Of a DNA stretch of 11,555 nucleotides, positions 6,907-11,555 are shown in pieces. A model generated the notes under the pieces. It had not been told where the DNA came from and searched no databases. It saw only the letters and a list, made by a program, of their open reading frames with translations. The translations under genes were made by a program, and so were the position numbers. The first letter of the stretch is position 1, and every line of letters begins with the position of its first letter. This DNA comes from DAOUAG01 sp034432935 (GTDB taxonomy: Bacteria > Chloroflexota > Dehalococcoidia > SM23-28-2 > RBG-16-64-32). The stretch spans positions 1 through 11,555 of the forward strand of contig DAOUBD010000063.1 in NCBI GenBank assembly GCA_034432935.1. Reading direction: 5' to 3'.

Positions 6907-8100
6907 TTACCTTGGGCTGAGGACGGCAGGGGTCTTGGCCCGGGACTCGGCCACGATGCCGGGCAGAATGGATAGCACCTGGTCGATCTCGTCGGGGGTG
7001 TTCTCGGGCCCTACGGTGAAGCGGAGGGCGGCGATGGCCCGCGCCATGGGGACGCCCATGGCCATCAGCACGTGGGAGGGCTCCCAAGTGTTGGAGGTGC
7101 AGGCGCTGCCGGCGCTGGCGGCAACTCCTCGCTTGTCCAGCGCCGCCAGCATGCTGTCGGATTCGGCCCCCTCGAAGCTGAGGTGGACGTTGTTAGGCAG
7201 ACGCTCTTCCGGGTGTCCGTTCAGGGTCACGCCGGGCACCGCCTGCATCACGCCCTCCAGCAGGCGGCGGGCTAGGGATGTGCACAGGCGCCGGTAGTCG
7301 TCCCGGTTGGCCTGGGCTTCCGCCAGGGCAGTGGCGGTGCCCACGATCCCGGCCACGTTTTCGGTGCCGGCCCGGCGCTGCCGCTCCTGGCCGCCGCCAC
7401 TTAGCTGGGCCAGGAAGGGCGTGCCCCGCCGTATGTAAAGCACGCCGGCGCCCTTGGGGCCGCCAAACTTGTGCGCCGAAAGGCTCAGGAGGTCGACGCC
7501 CAGGGCATCGACGTTCAGGCCAAGGGCGTTAGCCCCCTGCACGGCATCGGTATGGAACGGAATGCGCCGTCGCAAAGCCTTGGCCCGGGCCCGGATGGCT
7601 TCCCCAATGGCGGCGATGGGCTGGATGGTGCCGACCTCGTTGTTGGCCAGCATGACGCTCACCAACACCGTCCGCCGCGTGATGGCGCGAGCTACGTCAT
7701 CCGGGTTGACGCGCCCCCAAGAATCCACCGGCAGGTACGTGACCTCGAAGCCGAACTTCTCCAGGTACTCACATGAGTGAAGGACGGCGTGGTGCTCCAC
7801 GGCGGAGGTGATGATGTGGTTCCCCAGTCCCGCCTGTTGCTGGGCCAGCGCCACCCCCTTGATGGCGGCGTTGATGGACTCGGTGCCCGGTCCTGTGAAG
7901 ACCACCTCCACCGGCCGGCAGCCGAGGCAGGCGGCGACGGCGCGCCGAGCCTCCTCGATGGCCTTGGCGGCCTCGCGCCCCAAGGCGTAGACGCCGGAGG
8001 GGTTCCCGAAAGCGTGGGTTAGGTAGGGCATCATCGCCTCCAGCGCCTTCGGGTGAAGCCGGGTGGTAGCAGCGTGGTCCAGGTAGATGCGGGTTCTCAT
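6907..8100 (-). CDS. iscS: Cysteine desulfurase, IscS/NifS class
   Basis: This PLP enzyme takes sulfur from cysteine as a persulfide, giving alanine and sulfur for Fe-S clusters or tRNA thiolation. It has 397 residues, normal for the family. YLDHAATT (6-13) is the N-terminal signature. H103-H104 in VEHHAV lie over the PLP ring, D185 in HTDAVQ contacts its pyridine nitrogen, and K211 in SAHKFGGPKG forms the Schiff base. C334 in SAGSACTSNTWEPSHVL is the persulfide cysteine, and the long loop around it marks the IscS/NifS group rather than SufS. The PLP phosphate loop reads FTGPGTES, where FTSGGTES is usual, so Gly-Pro replaces Ser-Gly. The ATG at 8100 has no Shine-Dalgarno sequence but lies about 25 bases after a predicted transcription start. 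No iscU, iscR, iscA or mnmA adjoins it, so the acceptor (Fe-S or tRNA thiolation) is open; the symbol marks the class rather than a proven ortholog. Confidence 0.93.
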   Translation of the reverse strand: MRTRIYLDHAATTRLHPKALEAMMPYLTHAFGNPSGVYALGREAAKAIEEARRAVAACLGCRPVEVVFTGPGTESINAAIKGVALAQQQAGLGNHIITSAVEHHAVLHSCEYLEKFGFEVTYLPVDSWGRVNPDDVARAITRRTVLVSVMLANNEVGTIQPIAAIGEAIRARAKALRRRIPFHTDAVQGANALGLNVDALGVDLLSLSAHKFGGPKGAGVLYIRRGTPFLAQLSGGGQERQRRAGTENVAGIVGTATALAEAQANRDDYRRLCTSLARRLLEGVMQAVPGVTLNGHPEERLPNNVHLSFEGAESDSMLAALDKRGVAASAGSACTSNTWEPSHVLMAMGVPMARAIAALRFTVGPENTPDEIDQVLSILPGIVAESRAKTPAVLSPR

Positions 8101-8131
8101 GGGCGTACGCGGCGGCAGTGGTGCTTACTTC

Positions 8132-8160
8132 AGGTTAGCGCCCCAAAGGAGGGCTGTCAA
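8132..8160 (-). promoter_or_regulatory. Putative promoter of the cysteine desulfurase-pth-mfd block
   Basis: A perfect TTGACA (8160-8155) and TAACCT (8137-8132) are 17 bases apart on the minus strand. Only the ends of the -10 match consensus, but it resembles the TAGCCT of the membrane protein gene promoter. It lies wholly in the gap after the propeller gene and would give a leader of about 25 bases. No operator is recognisable around it. Confidence 0.55.
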
Positions 8161-8189
8161 AAGGCCAGGACGAGCAGCTCGGCCGGGAG

Positions 8190-9407
8190 CTACTCTATCA
8201 CAGCGGCGGTCACCGACAGCACGGGAGGCAAGGTGCCAGGCAGCCGATGCCAGCGCTCGCCCAGTTCGGCCCCGTAGTACACCTCTCCGTTGCTTGTTCC
8301 GACATAGACCCCTTCGGGCTCCAGGCCATCGGTGTCGAGACCCTCGCGGTACACGCTCTGGTAGTCCGAGGGGCCGGGCAGCCCGCTGGTCAGCCGCTCC
8401 CAGCTCTTGCCCGAGTCGCGAGTGCGATAGACTGCGAGCTGGCCTGGGGCGACCCGGAAATTGTCCTGTCCGTAGTCCAGGGGTACGACGAAGGCGGCGT
8501 CGGGAGGCCGCTTAGTGACTGCGACGGGGAAGCCGTGGAAGGAAGGCAGCCCCTCGGTCACGTCGTTCCAGGAGCGGCCGCCGTCGTCGGACCGGAAGAC
8601 GCCCCAGTGTGCCTGGCCCCAGATGCGGTCCGGATTCTTGGGGTCCAGCCGCATCCTATGTAGCTCGTCGAGGCCGGCGGGGTCTTTATCCGGCGGCAAC
8701 TCGAATAGCTCCGGCATCTGAGCAGCCAGCTGGGCGAGCACCTGCCTGCTCATGCTGTTGGTCGCTACGGCCGCATGGGTGAAGTTCTCCCACGTCTCAC
8801 CGCCATCATTGGAGACGAAGGAGCCGCCGGCCGCCACGCAGAGAAGGATGCGCTTCGGATCGCGGGGGTCGACCTGTATCGAATGGATGCAGGAATCGCC
8901 GCCGCCTGTGCCCGTCCAATGCTGGCGGCTGGGATGGCGGTTGATCCCCTCCACCGGCTGCCAGGAGTGGCCCCAGTCTTCGCTCCGGAAGAGGCCCGCG
9001 GGCTGGGTGCCGGCGAAGACCACACCCGGCTCCTTCTCGTGCCCGGGCGCCACGTGCCAGACATTGCCGATGACGCCGGGGGGCGTGTTCTGCCACTCGC
9101 CAGGCGCCCCGTAGGGCCCGGGACCAGGGTTCGGGCTGCGCATGTCCGGTGGGAAGGCGAGGTTTTCGCTGCGGTAGTCCCAGCTCTTCCCCAGATCGGC
9201 GCTTTTGGCTACGGAGCGGCCCCAGGCCCAGTGGTTTGCTGCCGCGTAGAGGCGGGGGGTGCCGCCACGTAGGTCTGCGGCCATGTGATAGAAGGTCCAG
9301 CCGGGCAGGATGGGGTCCGATATCTCCCACCTTTCTCGCTTCTTGTCCGAGGTGTAGATGAAGCCTGCCTTCTTGGTGCCAACAAGGAGCATGACGCGAG
9401 GGGCCAT
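8190..9407 (-). CDS. Asp-box (BNR) beta-propeller protein, function unknown
   Basis: The protein has repeated Asp-box motifs (S/T-x-D-x-G-x-S/T-W), which lie in the turns of sialidase- and sortilin-like beta-propellers. From the ATG at 9407 it has 405 residues. Good boxes are SADLGKSW (69-76), SEDWGHSW (142-149), SNDGGETW (199-206), SDDGGRSW (273-280) and TRDSGKSW (329-336); the weak GAELGERW (379-386) and a remnant near 19-27 suggest six or seven blades. The Arg triad of true sialidases is not evident, so I do not call it a sialidase. There is no signal peptide or membrane helix, so it is probably cytoplasmic, which is unusual for such propellers. The ATG is preferred over an in-frame TTG at 9443 because AAAGGA lies nine bases before it. 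It begins 100 bases after the synthetase alpha stop codon and may belong to that transcript, but no functional link is shown. Confidence 0.85.
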   Translation of the reverse strand: MAPRVMLLVGTKKAGFIYTSDKKRERWEISDPILPGWTFYHMAADLRGGTPRLYAAANHWAWGRSVAKSADLGKSWDYRSENLAFPPDMRSPNPGPGPYGAPGEWQNTPPGVIGNVWHVAPGHEKEPGVVFAGTQPAGLFRSEDWGHSWQPVEGINRHPSRQHWTGTGGGDSCIHSIQVDPRDPKRILLCVAAGGSFVSNDGGETWENFTHAAVATNSMSRQVLAQLAAQMPELFELPPDKDPAGLDELHRMRLDPKNPDRIWGQAHWGVFRSDDGGRSWNDVTEGLPSFHGFPVAVTKRPPDAAFVVPLDYGQDNFRVAPGQLAVYRTRDSGKSWERLTSGLPGPSDYQSVYREGLDTDGLEPEGVYVGTSNGEVYYGAELGERWHRLPGTLPPVLSVTAAVIE

Positions 9408-9416
9408 GGGGATGGT

Positions 9417-9422
9417 TCCTTT
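9417..9422 (-). promoter_or_regulatory. Ribosome binding site of the propeller gene
   Basis: AAAGGA on the minus strand lies nine bases before the ATG at 9407. It is the only convincing Shine-Dalgarno sequence before a gene in the window, and it decides the start in favour of that ATG over the upstream TTG at 9443. Confidence 0.6.
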
Positions 9423-9507
9423 CTGCCTATACTGGCGGATCAATCAACATACCACACCGTCGGCCTGAGGCGAAAGCAGCGCTGCCGAGGGTGGACGCGG
9501 CAGGCGC

Positions 9508-10950
9508 TCAGTCCAACCCCGCCCGCCAGCGCCGGTAGCCGATGGCCCGGCGCAGGGCCCGTGCCCCCGACTGGAAGCTGGAGAAGACGCCGATGCCCTG
9601 TTCGAGGAGCCGCGAGCGGATGCTGGCCATCACGTCCTCGACATGGCCCGGGTGGGCGATGGCGATGAACGGTTTGGCTGACCGCTCGCGGTGCGCCGCC
9701 AGGACCTCCACCATCTGGTCCAGCATGGCGGGGTTGTCCCGCAGGCGGCGGGCGATGAAGCTGGCCCCTACCTCCATGACGATGGCATCTACGCTGGCGT
9801 CGTCGTCCAGTATCTCCAAAAGGCGCCTCAGGTTTCCGGGGGCAAAGCCCATCCCGATGGTGCCCCCTGCGTCCAAAGGGTTGCGGTAGCTGCCGCCGAT
9901 GATGTTGAAGAAGGATGCCAGCTTTTCGTAGGAGGAGGGCGTCAACAGTGGCACCTCTAGCCCCTCTCGCTCGAAGGCGTCCGTGATGACGACGGACTGG
10001 CCTCCTGTCATGGCCACGAGGCCCACGCGGCGGCCGGTAGCAGGCTTGGCGTAGACCAGCGCCTTGACGGCGTCGATCGCCTCGTCCAGGCTGTCCACCT
10101 GGATGGCTCCGGCCTGGCGCATGGCCGCGTCCCAGACGGCCGGCGCGGTAGCCAGCGATGCGGTGTGGGAGTAGACGGCGCGGGCGCCCGCCGGCGTGGT
10201 GCCACCCTTCCATACCACCACCGGCTTATGCCTCGCCGTCTCCCGTAAGACGCTGAGCAGACGGCGGCCGTCCTTGGTGCCCTCCAGGTACATGCCGATG
10301 ACCTCCGTCTCGGGGTCGGCTGCCATGTACTCCAGGTAGTCAGGGGCGTCCAGGACCACGGCGTTGCCAAAGCTGACGGTCTTAGAGCACCTGATGCCTT
10401 GCACGGCGCCCACCAGCGAGAAGTTGATGCAGTGGGTGCCGCTCTGGCTGATGAACCCCACGTTGCCGGGGTCGCCCGCGGGTTGATCCATGCTGTGGCG
10501 GACGCCGAGCCTGCGGTTGTAGATGCCCATGCAGTTGGGGCCGATGAGGAGTAGCCCGGCGTCGCGGGCCATCCGGGTGATCTCCTCCTGGGCCTTGACT
10601 CCCTCCTCGGTTTCGGTCTCGGCGAACCCTGAAGTAAAGAGGGAGACGGCGCCGACCTTCTTGGCGATGCAATCGGCCACGATCCGGGGCGCCACGACCC
10701 TAGGCACGGCGCAAACGGCGTAGTCTATCTCTGCCGGAATTTCGGCTAGGCTCTTGTAGTTCTTGACGCCCATCGCCTCGATGCCAGCGATCTCATTGGG
10801 GTCGACCTGGACCGAGTACAGTTCCCCCTGGAAGGTGCTCATGCAGTTTAGCCACATGTAGCCCATGGCCCGCTTATCGCCGATAACGGCAACGGTGCGC
10901 GGGTTGAAGGCGCGGTCCAGGCGGCGGAGGAGGTCGTCGCGGTCAGGCAT
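9508..10950 (-). CDS. NDP-forming acyl-CoA synthetase, alpha subunit
   Basis: This is the alpha chain of an ADP-forming acyl-CoA synthetase (acetate-CoA ligase family), which interconverts acyl-CoA, ADP and phosphate with free acid, CoA and ATP through a phosphohistidine. It has 480 residues. Residues 15-135 form the CoA-binding Rossmann domain (TVAVIG at 19-24, then GPNCMGIYN at 137-145). Residues 160-300 form the first succinyl-CoA-ligase-like domain, with ISQSG (167-171), and H262 in YSHTAS matches the phosphorylated His of the usual SHTG motif. Residues 305-475 form the second such domain, with RNPLD at 356-360. Departures from the usual motifs are GTHCINF after SQSG, where GALG is common, and MTGGQS (314-319), where TNAGG is common, so the acid may not be acetate. 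The ATG at 10950 has no Shine-Dalgarno sequence. The beta gene ends 48 bases upstream on the same strand, so the two should be co-transcribed and assemble. Confidence 0.87.
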   Translation of the reverse strand: MPDRDDLLRRLDRAFNPRTVAVIGDKRAMGYMWLNCMSTFQGELYSVQVDPNEIAGIEAMGVKNYKSLAEIPAEIDYAVCAVPRVVAPRIVADCIAKKVGAVSLFTSGFAETETEEGVKAQEEITRMARDAGLLLIGPNCMGIYNRRLGVRHSMDQPAGDPGNVGFISQSGTHCINFSLVGAVQGIRCSKTVSFGNAVVLDAPDYLEYMAADPETEVIGMYLEGTKDGRRLLSVLRETARHKPVVVWKGGTTPAGARAVYSHTASLATAPAVWDAAMRQAGAIQVDSLDEAIDAVKALVYAKPATGRRVGLVAMTGGQSVVITDAFEREGLEVPLLTPSSYEKLASFFNIIGGSYRNPLDAGGTIGMGFAPGNLRRLLEILDDDASVDAIVMEVGASFIARRLRDNPAMLDQMVEVLAAHRERSAKPFIAIAHPGHVEDVMASIRSRLLEQGIGVFSSFQSGARALRRAIGYRRWRAGLD

Positions 10951-10998
10951 CGCTGCCAGGGCTCATAGGCCGGCGGTTGCCTCTTGTTGGCTCCCCGG

Positions 10999-11555
10999 CT
11001 ACCCGACGACGATCCGGGCGTCGACGGCGATGCAGCCGTCCTTGTAGGCGAACACCGGGTTCAGGTCCAGCTCGTCGATCTCCGGGTGGGCCTCGACGAA
11101 CTCCGAGAGCTTCAGCAGCAGCGACTCCAGGGCGGCAAGGTCGGCGGGCTCCTGCCCGCGCACGCCCTGGAGCACGGGGAAGCCTTTGATCTCGCGGATC
11201 ATCTGGCGGGCGTCCCTGGGCTCCAGCGGGACGATTCGGAATGCCACGTCCTTGAGGACTTCGACGAAGATGCCACCCAAACCGAACATGAGCACGGGGC
11301 CGAACTGAGGATCCTTGCTCATGCCCACGATGACCTCGACGCCTTGGGGCGCCATCGGCTGCACCGCCACGCCCTCGATGCGGGCCTCGGGCTGCCTGGA
11401 CTTCACGCTGGCCACGATCTCATCGAAAGCCGACTGCACCTCCGCAGCCGACTTTAGACCCACGCGGACGCCGCCGACGTCGGACTTATGAGTAATGTCT
11501 GGTGAGACGATCTTGAGGACGACGGGGAACCCGGCCTTGGTCGCCGCTTCGGCGG
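10999..11555 (-). CDS. NDP-forming acyl-CoA synthetase, beta subunit (ATP-grasp), 5' end cut by window edge
   Basis: This is the nucleotide-binding ATP-grasp partner of the alpha subunit encoded just downstream. About 184 C-terminal residues are visible and the frame is open to the right edge, so the GTG at 11463 is an internal valine codon, not the start. The visible part begins GFPVVLKIVSPDITHKSDVGG. The His of HKSD (codon 11490-11488) matches the beta-subunit His known to take part in phosphoryl transfer in archaeal ADP-forming acetyl-CoA synthetases. Further on are VQPMAPQGVEVIVGMSKDPQFG, FGLGGIFVEVLKD and the ATP-grasp metal-binding LDLNPVF near the C-terminus. The usual length is about 230 residues, so some 45 may be missing if it is a stand-alone subunit. 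The order beta then alpha is the reverse of the fused alpha-beta bacterial proteins, so this is not a broken fusion. Confidence 0.87.
   Translation of the reverse strand, partial: AEAATKAGFPVVLKIVSPDITHKSDVGGVRVGLKSAAEVQSAFDEIVASVKSRQPEARIEGVAVQPMAPQGVEVIVGMSKDPQFGPVLMFGLGGIFVEVLKDVAFRIVPLEPRDARQMIREIKGFPVLQGVRGQEPADLAALESLLLKLSEFVEAHPEIDELDLNPVFAYKDGCIAVDARIVVG

Noticed and set aside
8775..9330. Long open frames on both strands overlapping the propeller gene.
   Set aside because: The Asp-box frame carries repeated, spaced motifs and a ribosome binding site; the others are low-complexity shadows.
8190..9407. Annotation of the Asp-box protein as a sialidase.
   Set aside because: Asp boxes mark the propeller fold only. 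The catalytic Arg triad, Tyr/Glu pair and a secretion signal were not seen.
9444..9507. Possible promoter before the propeller gene (TATGTT or TATAGG) and a GCAGCGCTGC palindrome.
   Set aside because: No acceptable -35 lies at 16-18 bases from either candidate, and the palindrome is short with no T-run.
10951..10998. Whether the beta and alpha synthetase genes are a broken fused gene.
   Set aside because: The beta chain ends with a normal stop after a complete ATP-grasp C-terminus, the alpha chain has its own ATG, and the order is opposite to fused alpha-beta proteins.
1..11555. A mobile element, CRISPR array, defence cassette or other new multi-gene system.
   Set aside because: I saw no transposase, integrase, terminal repeats, spaced repeat array, phage or nuclease-toxin gene. 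The genes are mainly housekeeping, and base composition looks even across the window.

Overview
The window comes from a GC-rich bacterial chromosome that reads as mostly housekeeping. It holds seven protein genes and one tRNA; merA alone lies on the plus strand. Both outer genes run off the window. The lineage cannot be fixed from the sequence. A split ADP-forming acyl-CoA synthetase, a cytoplasmic Asp-box propeller protein and an unrecognised polytopic membrane protein together would suit Chloroflexota (Dehalococcoidia-like), but that is a low-confidence guess. Starts are mixed (ATG, GTG, probably TTG), and only one gene has a clear Shine-Dalgarno sequence.

Layout, left to right. (1) The 3' part of a mercuric reductase gene (merA, plus strand) ends at 1396. 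(2) A 235-base non-coding stretch (1397-1631) has no gene I can support, but holds three GTGAC words exactly 11 bases apart. (3) tRNA-Pro(GGG) lies on the minus strand with its CCA encoded and a plausible promoter close upstream. (4) A membrane protein of about nine helices is preceded by a TTGACA promoter placed so that the mRNA may be nearly leaderless. (5) A block in transcription order cysteine desulfurase, peptidyl-tRNA hydrolase (pth), transcription-repair coupling factor (mfd) has its own TTGACA promoter and a perfect GC-rich inverted repeat between pth and mfd. (6) An Asp-box beta-propeller protein follows. (7) The alpha subunit and the 3' part of the beta subunit of an NDP-forming acyl-CoA synthetase are encoded in the order beta then alpha.

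How the genes relate: the cysteine desulfurase, pth and mfd serve sulfur transfer, rescue of peptidyl-tRNA and repair of transcribed strands, and probably share a transcript because the gaps are short (40 and about 80 bases). The synthetase subunits form one enzyme that interconverts an acyl-CoA and its free acid with ATP production or use. MerA reduces Hg(II), and no other mer gene is visible. I saw no CRISPR array, transposase, phage gene, toxin-antitoxin pair or defence cassette, and no evidence of a previously undescribed multi-gene system. The points worth a second look are small: regulatory architecture, some active-site substitutions and two proteins of unknown role.
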